From Owenia fusiformis (lineage: Eukaryota > Annelida > Polychaeta > Sabellida > Oweniidae), in the NCBI GenBank assembly GCA_903813345.2, contig CAIIXF020000006.1, forward strand, positions 28,651,936 to 28,715,935: DNA of 64,000 bases, written 5' to 3'. A model generated the notes under the pieces. It was given only the letters and a program-made list of their open reading frames with translations. It had not been told where the DNA came from and did no database searches. A program made the translations under genes and the position numbers. This document shows positions 45,984-57,360 of this stretch, in pieces. Each line of letters starts with the position of its first letter. The stretch's first letter is position 1.

Positions 45984-46867
45984 GGTTGCAACAACACCGT
46001 GTTGTTGCATCAAGATGGCCGGCCTTCCGGTGATAGATTTTCGCAATTTCCCAATTTAAACCCATTTCTAGGACAAGTTTCTCGATAATCATACAGGTGC
46101 AGTTAGCACACGATCTATATTTTAAAATATTGTCATTGATATACATGTAGCATCATTCAGAAGCGATAAATTCGCTGTTTTAGTTCCTCACTATTGATGC
46201 AACAACACCATTATGTTTATCATCAATGATGCAAAAACACCAATGTGCTGATGCAACAACGCCAGAGTCTTTATCAAACTTAAAAGGATATACGAGCCAA
46301 ACGATATACATAGTAATAGTATGCAATCACATATTATGATATTGTAGTACATGTACGTTTACTAAGTAAGTTAATCACTTTCTAAATGACATCTTAACAG
46401 ACACTAATGTGGTCCCAAGTCTGGAGGCCTGTGCTTGGAGGATGTCCCACATCTTGAAACTACTTTGAACTAGACAACTTAAACGTAAAAAGGCTGGTCG
46501 CCCAATTCGTTCGAATCCCAATGGTCCGAACCCTATTTGCCAGGAATGCGTGGAATAAATCATCGCGTTGATTGATTATTGAATAAAATAGATTTCCCGT
46601 TTAGCCGTGATTATTGGAAACATTACGGTTAGCTTTTTACACTTTTCATGCTTTGGCCAAGTAAATATTTCTGATTTTGGTCTGATTTTTTTACAAAGAA
46701 CTAGTATAATTATGGAAAGTCAGCAGATATCAGTCATTTTTGTTTATTACACTCCCCTCCAAAAGTTTGGCAACCTTGGCTCCCTCATTGAATTACATGT
46801 TAAAGCCTCTTTATATTTGAATTTTTATTGACTTGACCTGTGAGGAAAATACATGATTGAAATGTAA

Positions 46868-47490
46868 CTTGACTTCATTTCCAATGCCTCCAAATTTTCC
46901 AAATTTTTCTCTCAATTACAATAAAGGTAGAAAATTGATGATTTTGATGAATTTTCGAAAATCGTCATTCCTTTGTAAACCAATGGGAAATGGTATGTTC
47001 GGGGCAAATCTGATTTCAAGATATCTATTCAGTAAAAGATTCACCAAAAAATATTTTTATATAGAAAATTAAATTATATAACTTTTTTGTACGCTGAGTG
47101 TTCAGCTTAGTTTTTGAATACTAAAGTTACATAGCTTAAAAGTCATTTTTGAAAATCTTTTTCGCCTCGTGTTATTTCAATGGGAGGATTATTTTTGAAA
47201 AATAATTTTGACTTTGAAGATCTATACTTTTTGAAACCTGAAGAAAAGTATCAATTTTATTATTCAATAAAGTTATCAAATTCAATGGACTACCTAACTC
47301 GTATTGTTTACAAGAACAATGGATGAATATTCTGTCATATGACTTGCGGCAAACCTATCATTTCCTATTGGTTTACATGGGAATGTCGATTTTCAAAAAT
47401 TCATTAGATTTATCATCAATTTTCAACCTATTGTAATTGAGGAAAAAAATTGGGAAAATTTGGAGGCATAGGAAATGAGTTCAATTTCGC
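46868..47490. repeat. Inverted repeat inside element B
   Basis: CCTCCAAATTTTCCAAATTT and its counterpart AATTGGGAAAATTTGGAGGC lie at the ends of ~150-base arms (46868-47030 and 47340-47490). The arms also share CCAATGGGAAA and TTTCCTATTGG. Confidence 0.65.
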
Positions 47491-47767
47491 CACTCGCATA
47501 TTTGTTCATAATTTGTAAGGTTCGCGTAATGACTGTAAACGACAATGGAGAAAACACAGACAATCGGGATTTGTTTGATGGTTTAAAAAAGGGAAGGAGC
47601 ATTCACTTAATCAATCAAAAATTCGAGAAAATAAATGTGGGAATATTTGAGAGAACAGGAAAATCCACCCACGGCCAAGAAAACAAAACTTGACATGAAT
47701 ATTCTAAAATATTTCCACGATTGAACAATGTGAACCAGATGACCAAGATTGGTATGGGATAAACATA

Positions 47768-47912
47768 TTATCCTATAGTCGGTTCAGGATATTGGGATTA
47801 TCCCTTGGCCAATATACTGTAATATATTTTACCTCAGGACCTGCGGCCCTCGGGCAGATATATTATATTTGCCTCGGGATAATCCCAATATCCTGAACCT
47901 CAGGATAATCTC
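47768..47912. repeat. Hairpin repeat
   Basis: TTCAGGATATTGGGATTATC and GATAATCCCAATATCCTGAA are exact inverted repeats, with further pairing of TATATT and AATATA toward the centre. Confidence 0.75.
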
Positions 47913-49069
47913 TATATTTGATAGATGCATTAACTTCAGAAAGGGTTCACCTAGGTATAAAAGAGTATAAAACGAAGCGACACGTTTTTTAAGATGTACA
48001 ATATAATATGAATGTCCAATATTACGACACCTGGGATTAGTGTACCCTCTCAATTTTACCTTTTTGGGACCTAAATCCTATTACATTATGGTTTAACAAT
48101 ATGACATCCATTGGTGTTGTTGCATCTTGGCTCAAATCTAGATGGGTGTTTTTGCATCTTCGGTTTGGTGTTGTTGCATCAATAGTGAGGAACTAAAACC
48201 GTGAATTAATCGCTTTTCGATGATGCTACATGTATACAAATGACAGTTATTTGAAATATAGATTGTGCACTAACTGCATGTATATGGTTATTGAGAAACT
48301 CGTCTTAGAAATGGGTTTAAATTGAGAAAACAAAATATCTTACGAAAATCTATCACCGGAAGGGTGGCCACCTTGATGCAACAACACGGTGTTGTTGCAT
48401 CACGATACCCCCCAGTAGATTGAATGTGACGTTTTTGAGAAAATGTACACACATGAAAATCCTTTCGTCCTCCACATTTACCTCTATATCTCAAAACATT
48501 TTAGACGAATAACTCTGATATCATATATATATTGTTAATGGGCTAGGAGCATCATAAAACACGAATCAATTGATATTTTAGGTGAAATAAATATACGTGT
48601 TGCTGTGCTTGAAAATAGCCGAATGGCGTAAATTAGCCCTATTTTAATGAATTTTGAAAACCTTTCGTCCTCCACTTTTCCACATACAACAGAAAACAGA
48701 TACTTTTGCGAACAAAATCAACTATTGATTAGTTTAGGAGCAAAATAATCATGTATGATTTATTAAAAATTGATCTCGTATTTTTTGTTTAATGTACACC
48801 TGAAAAGCTGAAGGTAACAAAAAATGAGCAAAAAAGGTCGCTGTCAACAGATTCTATTTTTCAAACTCTATGACGTCACTATATGGGACGCTTACTAAAA
48901 TTCATCCTTTGAAATAAAACGTCCATCTACCTTTATCGAGACGAAAAATAAATATAATAGTCATATATTGTTTGAGTTATGAGCGTTTAAAGACGAAAAA
49001 TAATTCAATATGTAACGTGTCAACAGGGGATATTTGCCAGATGTGTTGGTAAAAAACACTTTTTTAAAA

Positions 49070-50680
49070 CGGAGTGGCTCCAGGACCGACAATTGTCGGT
49101 ACTGGAGACTGTCCAGGTGTATTTGCTGGGGTACCGACAATTGTCGGCACTCTATCGTCACCTAGTAGTGCCAGATAGAGAACCGACAATTGTCGGTACG
49201 CAAGTGGCTGCTACGTGTTTTTGCTAGAGAGCCGACAATTTCATAAATAAAACCACTACTTTTGCTCCTTGAAATAATCTCATCACTTGCAGTCTAGTGG
49301 TTAGCGAGCACGACTTTAAAACACTCGGTCCCGAGTTCGAATCCCGGCAGGACCTATTTTTTTCTTTTGAGGGGGGCATAGTGCTTCTTTTGCAGTATGG
49401 AATCGTACAGGCATTAACTTGTAGTGAGCCATAATTTATTTCGACAAAAATTGATTCAACTTCCATCAAAATTGTCCTACAAGCTTCAATTAAAAAACAT
49501 TTTAAAGCTCTTTTCTTGTTCTATCAAATGGGTCGATATATACAGTTAGGGGAGGGGATGCTTTCGCCCCCGTCGACCTCTACCCTTACTATACGCCATG
49601 GCACAGGAGAAATATCTCATTTGGAATATATCACTGTTTACTTTGCGTTTGGTAGCTCTCTCATGCGAGATTGAATCGTGGCCATTAACTAAGGGAGCCA
49701 AATGCAACTTCCATCAAAAATTGTGCTATAAGGTATGAGTACCGTAATCCAACACCAAATTCGAAAATTCATAACAATACTTTGCACATATGGCGTTCGT
49801 GACCAACTATGAAACGCTTACCCCCCATAGTGTTATATATCAAAATGCACCTGTCCATATAGGGGTTCGATTGACCTACATCAAATTATAGGGAGTCAGG
49901 TTACTTTTTGAGATATCAGCGTCTGTTTATTGTAACTCGCGTTTGCTACAACTTCCTCAATTCTGATATGACGGGCAAACGCGTAGTAAACATGCTCACG
50001 TTCGGAACTATTTTGACCTTCATAGCTATTTTCGTAATTCAAATTAAAGTTGAACTCCTCTTTATTTTGATACCAAATAGTGGCATACTAGGTACCCTAG
50101 AAGCCAACTATGGGTTATTTAGAACGATACCACAGGTTTTTAAATGGACTATATAGGCGGACTAATTTGGCGGATGGATATGGAACCTCAAACCATACGA
50201 TAAGCTTCAAATAAAAAACATTCTAGCTATTTTCTTCTATCTAATGGGTAGCAAACGCCCCTTTCTACGCCTGATCGGCACAGGAGAAATATCCTGTCTG
50301 TTACGAATATATATAGCCGTTTACTCTGCATTAATAGCTCTCTAACGTCTTACTTGTTCATGTTTTTATTGGGTTTTCAACGTTTACTACCATTCCCTGT
50401 TCCCGGGCTGCCATTTTTTGACTGGGTTTGGTAATCCCCGGGTAACCGGGGCTAATGCCCTCCCCGGGTTTTGCACTTGTTCCAAAAATATCCGTATGAT
50501 ATCTGAAATATCCCCCGCCCATTGCGCATGCGCCAGAAAATTCGAAAATCAATATTTGTCGGTCCTCTAGCGTGTAAACACAGCATATCTGCCGTACCGA
50601 CAATTTATTTGTCGGTCCTCTAGCGTGCCACCACATCAGAGTCTAGAGTACCGACAATTGTCGGTACTCTAGCCTTTACC
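49070..50680. mobile_element. 1.6-kb element with CCGACAATTGTCGG palindromes and 9-bp target duplication
   Basis: The interrupted GACGTGTCGC element gives exact borders: TTTTTAAAA (49061-49069) is repeated at 50681-50689. The ends carry arrays of ACCGACAATTGTCGGT or half versions. They lie near 49085, 49132, 49182 and 49230 on the left and near 50556, 50600 and 50651 on the right, often next to CTCTAG. The terminal bases match weakly (GG..GGCT..AG.ACCGAC). A 9-bp duplication suits Mutator-like elements, but no transposase is visible. It contains a tRNA-like sequence. Confidence 0.7.
49282..49355 (+). other. tRNA-like sequence (SINE head or tRNA pseudogene)
   Basis: An A-box-like TCTAGTGGTTAGCGAG and a perfect B box GTTCGAATCCC (49335-49345) stand at tRNA spacing, resembling the tRNA-Glu/Asp layout. 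The acceptor ends (TCACTTG and CAGGACC) do not pair and no proper anticodon stem forms, so it is not a working tRNA. It could still act as a pol III promoter. The minus-strand reading SCRDSNSGPSVL is the usual false protein seen over such sequences. Confidence 0.6.
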
Positions 50681-50812
50681 TTTTTAAAAAAGAACGCTCA
50701 AGAATCGTGAACGGAGTGTAGTTGATCTAAAAACTTCATCGAATTAGCTTTAAAATTATATATAACTTTAATTAGAATATTATCTTATAATCCGGGGAAT
50801 CGAAGTTACATT

Positions 50813-50949
50813 TGTTATGATATGTTATGGTCCATTAAATGACAGACAAACAGAAGTTAGGTAGACATATTTATTGTAAGTACCCGGATGAAGATACTGA
50901 ACGAAATACTTTTAGTATACATAAACCCCGGGGATATAATATCATGACA
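50813..50949 (-). repeat. 3' LTR of the gypsy element
   Basis: 137 bases from TGTTATGATATG to ATATCATGACA on the plus strand, with short inverted termini. No difference from the other LTR was seen. Confidence 0.92.
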
Positions 50950-50961
50950 TCTTCCCCTTTT
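50950..50961 (-). promoter_or_regulatory. Polypurine tract
   Basis: On the minus strand AAAAGGGGAAGA directly precedes the 3' LTR, the expected place for the plus-strand priming site. Confidence 0.75.
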
Positions 50962-51242
50962 AGTTTTTAAAGTTACTAAATTACAATAACTATTCCAGGC
51001 TAACCAAATCCACCTTTTGGTGTTTTAGAATGTCAATGTCTCTATGAGCACACTAGAAATGTCTCTGTAAAATCATATGAATGTAGCATTCTAATGTTAG
51101 CACTGAATGTCTTAATTATCTCCATGTCCTGGGAGTATAAATAACACAATGAAAATGTAACACAAGTTTTGTGAAAATTGAATGTACATGAAGTAAATAA
51201 ACAGTACATCTTACATGTCTTACATATATAAAACTTATGTTT

Positions 51243-52457
51243 TTACATAGACTCAATAAGCCTTTCTGGCTTCTTAACTACCCTTGAAGACCTTCTCATC
51301 ACAGGAGATGATATTACAGAATCAGGGAGTTTTTGTGAACTTTGATTATCAGAAACATCTGGCACCAACCTGGTTACCCCTTCTTGTACCCCTTCTGGTA
51401 GATAAGGTATAGACATAGGTACATTTATTGAAATAGGCTCATGATTGGTAAGTGATAGGTGCTTGCGGTTTCTGCGTAACATCGAACCATTTTCTGATTT
51501 AACAATGTAAGACCTAGGTGTTTCTGCCTTCTTTACAACTTCAAATGGCTTACTCCAAGATCTTTCATTGTCTAATTTCACTCTAACATACTGACCAGGT
51601 GACAATTCAGAAAGATTTCTAGCACCATGTGCTTTGTTGTAATTCTGTGCATATTGAGTTTTAGCTTTGAAATCAGATTGTCTTACTTGACTTTCACATG
51701 GCCAATTTGGATCAAGACTTTTGCCAGTAGCAGGGAGTTTGGTTCTAATTTGCCTCCCAAACAGTAATTGGCTGGGACTTTTACCAGTAGCATTTACAGG
51801 TGTAGCTCGGAAATTCATTATCGCAGATACTGGGTCTCCAGACTTCAAGATTCTCTTTGAGGTCTGGACAGCCCTTTCAGACATACCATTTGCTTGAGGA
51901 AATCTCGGGCTAGACATAACATGTTTGAAATCATAATCCCTGGCAAAATTCTTGAACTCATTGGAGGTAAACTGAGGGCCTCCATCTGATATGACAATTT
52001 CTGGAATTCCATTTCTAGAGAATATTTCCTTGAGCTTACTTATGACCTGTTGACTTGTAGTATTTTGTGATAGGTAAGCAATCTCAAGGTATCTAGAGAA
52101 ATAGTCTACCACTGCCATGTAATTTTTCTTGTTACATTCAAAAAGATCTGTGGCTATCTTCTGCCACGGACGTTCTGGTAGAGTGGTAGGGATGAGAGGC
52201 TCAGCTCTATTGGTTGGTTTTTTCTCTTGGCAATGAGCACATTTACTCACTAAGTTTTTAATTTGTGATGTAATACCAGGCCAATAAACTGACATTTTAG
52301 CACGTTCCCTGCATTTATTGATACCTAAATGGCCCTCATGTATAAGGTCGAGAATTTCGCCTCTAAGTGCATTGGGAATAACCATTCTATTGCCAAACAT
52401 CAACACCCCTTGGACCATCTTTTGAATCATAATATGGTTTTGCTTCTGGAAGAACAT
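51243..52457 (-). CDS. Gypsy pol: integrase region
   Basis: A 404-residue frame. It has the zinc-binding H-H-C-C set (HEGHLGINKCRERAKMSVYW, then CAHC), and the core with the first D near DLFECN, the second in VISDGGPQFTS, and the E in GMSERAVQ. A basic C-terminal domain ends in RSSRVVKKPERL. The first ~24 codons overlap the end of the RT/RNase H frame in another register. A one-base indel near 52390-52430 therefore separates what is normally one polyprotein, and integrase would not be made from a full transcript without frameshifting. Confidence 0.88.
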   Translation of the reverse strand: MFFQKQNHIMIQKMVQGVLMFGNRMVIPNALRGEILDLIHEGHLGINKCRERAKMSVYWPGITSQIKNLVSKCAHCQEKKPTNRAEPLIPTTLPERPWQKIATDLFECNKKNYMAVVDYFSRYLEIAYLSQNTTSQQVISKLKEIFSRNGIPEIVISDGGPQFTSNEFKNFARDYDFKHVMSSPRFPQANGMSERAVQTSKRILKSGDPVSAIMNFRATPVNATGKSPSQLLFGRQIRTKLPATGKSLDPNWPCESQVRQSDFKAKTQYAQNYNKAHGARNLSELSPGQYVRVKLDNERSWSKPFEVVKKAETPRSYIVKSENGSMLRRNRKHLSLTNHEPISINVPMSIPYLPEGVQEGVTRLVPDVSDNQSSQKLPDSVISSPVMRRSSRVVKKPERLIESM

Positions 52458-54240
52458 CCTTGTGATACTTAGGCCAACCTGACATTACATAAGTCATAAC
52501 ACAGGATATTTCAGAGTCAACATTTGATATTTCACGAATCTTCTCCAGGCGTGGAGTTGACACTGGTAAGTTGTCTACTATGAACTTCTCATGCTGAGAT
52601 ACACAATCAACAGTTGATGACTCTAACTCTGATGACAACCTTGGGGCTCGAGAAAGAGTATCAGATACCACTAATGTTTTTCCAGGGCGATACTCTACTT
52701 CACAGTTGAATCTCATTAAACGTATTAACATACGTTGGCACCGCACTGGAGCTTGATCAAGTTCTTTCTTGTTGATTATTGGTACAAGAGGTTTGTGATC
52801 AGTGATAATTTTGAACTTTTCTAGACCAACAAGATACTGACTGAATTTCTCACAAGCCCAAGTGCTGGCCAAAAGTTCCTTCTCAATTTGAGCATAACGC
52901 TTTTCTGCAGAGTTTAAAGTTCTAGACACAAAATGAACAGGATGCCATTCCGAGTTATGTAATTGTTCTAGAACACCTCCGATACCGTATGCGCTCGAAT
53001 CAGCACTCACGCGGGTTTCTTTGTTTACATTGTAGAACTTGAGAGTTGGTTCTTTACTGATTAATTCTTTCACAGACTGAAATGCCTTCTCTTGTTTATC
53101 TGACCATAACCATGCTGAATCTTTGCAAAGTAGGGCGTTCATTGGCGCTAATACGGTAGATAAGTTTGGCACAAAACGGCATAACCAATTCACCATTCCC
53201 AAGAATCTACGCAGTTCTTCCACATTTTGTGGTTGCGGAATAGCAACGATAGCTTCTATTTTCTCAGGGCTAGGACTAACACCTTGCGAGTTTATCAGAT
53301 TTCCGAGAAATGTGACTTCAGATTGCTGGAATTTACACTTGTTTTTGCTAAGTTTTACACCAGCCTGTTTTATTCTGGTCAAGACATTACACAAGTTTCT
53401 ATCATGTTCTTCTTTGGATTTACCGACTACAATGATGTCATCCATGAAAATAGCGACACCATTTACCTTGTCGAGAATCTGTGACATCTCCCTCTGGTAT
53501 ATTTCAGGAGCGATTGAGATACCTTGCGGCAATTTGCGATACATATAACGACCGAAAGGCGTAATGAATGTTGTCAATGCTTGACTATCTGGGTCAAGTG
53601 GAACCTGATGAAAACCACTTGTGGCGTCTAGAGTACTGAACATGACACTTCCGGAAAGTTTCTCTAAAACGCTATCGATTGTTGGCAGTATGAATCTCTC
53701 GCGGGCTAAAGATTCGTTCAAGCGGCGAAAATCGCAAGTTATTCTGAGTTTTCCCGATTTAGAAAGTACGGGTACCATACCAAAACACCAATCGGTAGGT
53801 TTACTGACTTTGGTAATAACTTCAAGATTTTCCATTTGATCTAATGTTTCACGAAGTTTTTGCATTAGCGGAAATGGTACACGACGTGGTACATTGACTG
53901 AATATGGAACAGCGCCATCTTTGACTTTGATGTGTACGGGCTTACACTTCATGTTACCAATTTCACCATAAAGACTAGGATCCTTTATGACGTCATTTAC
54001 GCGTTGAAATTTGGCATTTGGCGTAACTGTACTATCAACTGTAGGTTGAAACTGACTATCACCCTTGTTACATGATACATCATTACAATTGTCAGATTTA
54101 TTTGATATAATTACGGATTCATGTACCTGTTGTACTGATGCCTGTGTATTGGGGACATTGAGGCTGACTAGGCCTAACTTTTTGGATGAACCTCTACTGA
54201 GAAGATTACACGTACTTCTGTCAACTACATAAAGTTTCAT
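52387..54240 (-). CDS. Gypsy pol: reverse transcriptase and RNase H
   Basis: A 617-residue frame. RT lies at ~130-330 with LRITCDFRRLN, LPQGI and the catalytic FMDDIIV. RNase H follows at ~405-530 with TRVSADSSAYGIGGVLEQ and ITDHKPL. The start MKLYVVDRS corresponds to the segment just after the protease. Upstream the frame stays open in phase into the border of the 1.2-kb insertion at 54258, so the ATG is not a natural start but the first Met after the insert. The C-terminal end runs into the frameshift with integrase. Confidence 0.9.
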   Translation of the reverse strand: MKLYVVDRSTCNLLSRGSSKKLGLVSLNVPNTQASVQQVHESVIISNKSDNCNDVSCNKGDSQFQPTVDSTVTPNAKFQRVNDVIKDPSLYGEIGNMKCKPVHIKVKDGAVPYSVNVPRRVPFPLMQKLRETLDQMENLEVITKVSKPTDWCFGMVPVLSKSGKLRITCDFRRLNESLARERFILPTIDSVLEKLSGSVMFSTLDATSGFHQVPLDPDSQALTTFITPFGRYMYRKLPQGISIAPEIYQREMSQILDKVNGVAIFMDDIIVVGKSKEEHDRNLCNVLTRIKQAGVKLSKNKCKFQQSEVTFLGNLINSQGVSPSPEKIEAIVAIPQPQNVEELRRFLGMVNWLCRFVPNLSTVLAPMNALLCKDSAWLWSDKQEKAFQSVKELISKEPTLKFYNVNKETRVSADSSAYGIGGVLEQLHNSEWHPVHFVSRTLNSAEKRYAQIEKELLASTWACEKFSQYLVGLEKFKIITDHKPLVPIINKKELDQAPVRCQRMLIRLMRFNCEVEYRPGKTLVVSDTLSRAPRLSSELESSTVDCVSQHEKFIVDNLPVSTPRLEKIREISNVDSEISCVMTYVMSGWPKYHKDVLPEAKPYYDSKDGPRGVDVWQ

Positions 54241-54257
54241 TGAAAACTTTGTCTGAT

Positions 54258-55453
54258 CAAGGGCGTTACAATACCCGGGAATTTATCGGTTCGTGCAGTA
54301 CTTGTTTGTGATAGCGCCCTCTGTAGGTCACTGTGCTTATAGCCTACAGTAATACGGGGTAGGATATCGGGAATTCAGTCAGTTTCTATCCGTCGATTTC
54401 GCTATGAATTGAAGCAAGTGTGACCACTTTATCCACTTAAACAATTTGATAATTGATTAAATCTTTAAACAAAATCGATAAACACGTTATACACTTCCTA
54501 TCTCCTTAGAAATTAGCATGTATTTATGGATTGTGTTTTCGAACAAGGCTCGACCCATACCAATAGGGAAATCCTTATGCTAATTAGTATGACGTCATAT
54601 TTCCCTGGGGAATCCTAGATTTCAAAGCCTCAGTCTGTTATTGTGTCAAATGTGAACCCTCTTTTGCAGACAGAAAATTGACAGATTAGCTTTTAACTTT
54701 CAGCTTTGATGTTTAAATATTCTGTATTTCTACCGGACTTCTTGCTGAATATCATATAATGTTATAACTTGATTTGGACCATTGCCTGATTGATCATTCT
54801 GAAATTTTGATTGTGATTCATGATTGATTGGCAAGAAAAATAATTCCTATTGTTTTCCAGCGAAGTCAAAATGTTACAGCATGAGTTATAATGTCGAGTT
54901 TGCATCATGTTAAATTCTGCTAGTGATTAGAAGTCCATGCATGCACAAGCATACACATAAGAGACAAACACAGCCAGGCTCCAGGCCGTGGATGGAAATA
55001 TAAAACTATTTAAGGCACAAACTGGTATTAATAGACCGATATGTAGTGTCTGCCATGTATTGAAGGTAAACCAATCTGCATTATTAATGTTTCTTCTATC
55101 AATACATGGATTGTGCAATGGAAAAGCAATGGCACAATCAAAAATGTGCATATCAATCGTGAATATCTCTCGGTTCAAAGCTTATTTCCAACAGAATCGT
55201 GTCAAAATATGTGTCTGAGTTACAGTTATACATTATAAGATCGCAAACTCTTACCAATTATCAGCCGAATGGCCCATTTTCAACGAAATGTCCTTAAGAC
55301 AACAGCCCTGGGTCGCGCCTGAGACCAAAAACTATTTCAAATAGCCCTCCCCTAATTATATTGGATAATCACATTTATGTGTGCGCGCGCAGCTCATCCA
55401 CTGAACGAAACGCCACTTCCCGCTGAAATCACCGGGTATTGATCTTTCCCTTG
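54258..55453. mobile_element. 1.2-kb insertion between protease and RT
   Basis: Borders CAAGGG and CCCTTG, with inner inverted CCCGGGTATTG-type sequence at both ends (AATACCCGG at 54270 and CCGGGTATT at 55432). It is flanked by a 7-bp repeat GTCTGAT (54251-54257 and 55454-55460), part of a longer match GTCTGATCAAG. Reading frames on either side of the insert are in phase once it is ignored, which proves it is an insertion. No coding sequence inside; hAT-like by end sequence, uncertain. Confidence 0.78.
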
Positions 55454-56586
55454 GTCTGATCAAGACTACTGTTAGTAATGAAGGACCCCTTAGAAGGTAA
55501 AACACCTCCTACTGTCCTAATGGTCCCTTGCACAGGTGTCAGTACAGGCTTAGGTAACATAGAATTGTATACATCATATGAGATCACATTTATATCTGCA
55601 CCAGTGTCAATTTTAAATTCTACTGGTTTTCCCTGTACGGGTAATGAAACAAACCATGCTGGCTCTCTCTCAGGAACACTGACATCACCAATAAAAAATT
55701 CCTGACAAGTGAGAGAATCAGCTTGGATTGCATTCTCAGTTGAGCATTCACTAATGCTTGAAGCACTTTTTGATTTACACATTTTGAAAAAATGACCTTT
55801 CTTAGAGCAATTTTTGCAAAATTTTCCACTGGCAGGACATTTTGATCTCTCGTGGCTGTCATAACCACAGAATTGACATAATTTGTGGCTTGATTTGTTG
55901 TTACTTTGTTGTCGCTGTTGTTGACTTTGTTGTCGCTGTTGCTGCTTATTGTTGTCACGTTTCTGTTTCGTCGTTCGCTGAAATCGAATTTTGTCGACAT
56001 CGAGACTGTCACTGGAACCTTGTTGTCCTTTTATCATCTCATGGGCTCTGACCATTTCGACTGTTCGTGATAATGTCAAAGACTCCTTGGTTTCCATGGC
56101 GATTGTTTGTAATCGTTCCGACAAATGGTCGTCTGTCACTGAGCAAATAATTCGGTCTCTAATCTGCTCGTCTCGCTTATCATCGAACTGGCAATGTTCC
56201 GACAATTGGAATAATTGTTCAATGTAAGTCTCAACTGACTCTCCTTCTAAACGAGTTCTTTTATGAAATGCCTTCCGCTCATGTATTACATTGATTTTCG
56301 GAACAAAATGTTCGTTGAACATATTAGATACAGACTCATACGTTTTTGCAGGCAAGTCCTGTGCATCATCAGTTTTAAACTTGAATAGTTTATATATGTG
56401 GTTAGCATTAGGCCCCATTGCATAAATTAGCTGTGCGATTTGAGTGTCCTGATCCTCCTTGTTTAATTTTGTGGCAAGTCTATAGGTCTGAAATCTATCA
56501 TGCCAAGTGGGCCACTCCGTTGGACGGGTGAAATTAAACTCAGGTGGAGGGTTAAATCTGGCCATTATGATTATAGCATAGGTCAC
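55454..56586 (-). CDS. Gypsy gag with start of protease, interrupted
   Basis: The frame starts at 56586 (more likely initiator at 56565, MARFNPPPEF). It has a capsid-like region with ESVETYIEQLFQLSEHCQF, then a Gln-rich linker and two CCHC knuckles (CQFCGYDSHERSKC and CKNCSKKGHFFKMC). An aspartic protease begins with FKIDTGADINVIS. The frame then enters the 1.2-kb insertion and stops at 55429 after a few foreign codons. Gag packages RNA; the protease active-site DTG is present, but its C-terminal half lies beyond the insert. Confidence 0.88.
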
Positions 56587-57360
56587 ATATATATATCGAT
56601 AGAATAGTCATAAACTGTATGATGTTCAGTGATCCAGGTTGTCTACTCACAACTGTGTCCTTGAAAAATGCGGCGTGAAAATTATAAACAGCTTTCAAAA
56701 TCCGTCCACATCGGAAATGTTTGCATGCTGCCACGGCGGCAGAACTGTCCTACATATACTTCTTATATCCAGGAATCAACTGTTTATATTATCCCGCTTC
56801 TGACAGGAATGTACTAAAAACCCTTCGACCCTTCGACCCTACGACCTACGACTTACAGGGTGTCAAGAATTTTTGGAATATATTTTTATAAAAACCCTGT
56901 GACCTTCAATTTCTCAGTCCATATGAAGTTGCTGGAAATATTACAATGTAGACCCTAAGATTCCCACACGCCAGGACGCCTGCGGCGCCTTGTTTTAGCG
57001 GCTGGCGTGTTTCTTCCAAAATACAAGTCTCCCTGGCGTATTAAAAACGACCTATAAGCTTACCCTGATTGACTGTCAGCTGTTGACTGTATTCATCAAT
57101 ATTGGTCGCGGCAATATCATGAATAAAAAGTTTGAAACTAATTTTGTTTTGATTTTTTTTCCGTGGATGCTGATCCAAACATATGTCATGTATCTGTATG
57201 TAAGTAAGCCGCAATCCAATTGATTTAAATTTTAAAATAAGCAATACTTCCGCTCGCAATAACAAATTAAAAAACATAGCACAAGCATTGTATTTGTATA
57301 AAGTGACAGCTTGATTTGATTGGCTGTTGGCACAAGCTAAACTCTCATGAGTCACACTTC

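Larger units (their letters stand above)
19247..48416. mobile_element. Putative 29-kb composite insertion bounded by inverted CACTGG-ended TIRs
   Basis: The left boundary CACTGGGGGGTATCG at 19247 and right boundary CGATACCCCCCAGT at 48416 both sit at the point where the GACGTGTCGC element is interrupted. The left part stops after CGCTTTTAACA and the right part resumes at GAATGTGACG, and only about five bases of the element are unaccounted for. The ends are the outer ends of two related elements, 19247-23581 and 45984-48416. Between them are the EGF/TSP1/Sushi gene, the transporter and a LINE. Rearrangement between repeat copies is an alternative. Confidence 0.45.
45984..48416. mobile_element. 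CACTGG-type TIR element B (2.4 kb), left end truncated
   Basis: The left TIR starts at GGTTGCAACAACACC and lacks about the first 19 bases. The right TIR (~48111-48416) is full-length and ends CGATACCCCCCAGT. Element B shares not only the ~300-bp TIRs with element A but also interior segments (AAAAGGATATAC near the left, GGGACCTAAATCCTATTAC near 48070 and 22830). They are therefore two copies of one family in inverted arrangement across 22 kb. Confidence 0.7.

Noticed and set aside
49282-49355. Functional tRNA, possibly with an unusual anticodon (TTA or TAA)
   Set aside because: Acceptor halves do not pair and no anticodon stem forms, so only the A and B boxes are credible.
49224-49469. 81-residue frame with SCRDSNSGPSVL
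   Set aside because: This is the well-known false protein read across tRNA-derived sequences; annotated as tRNA-like instead.
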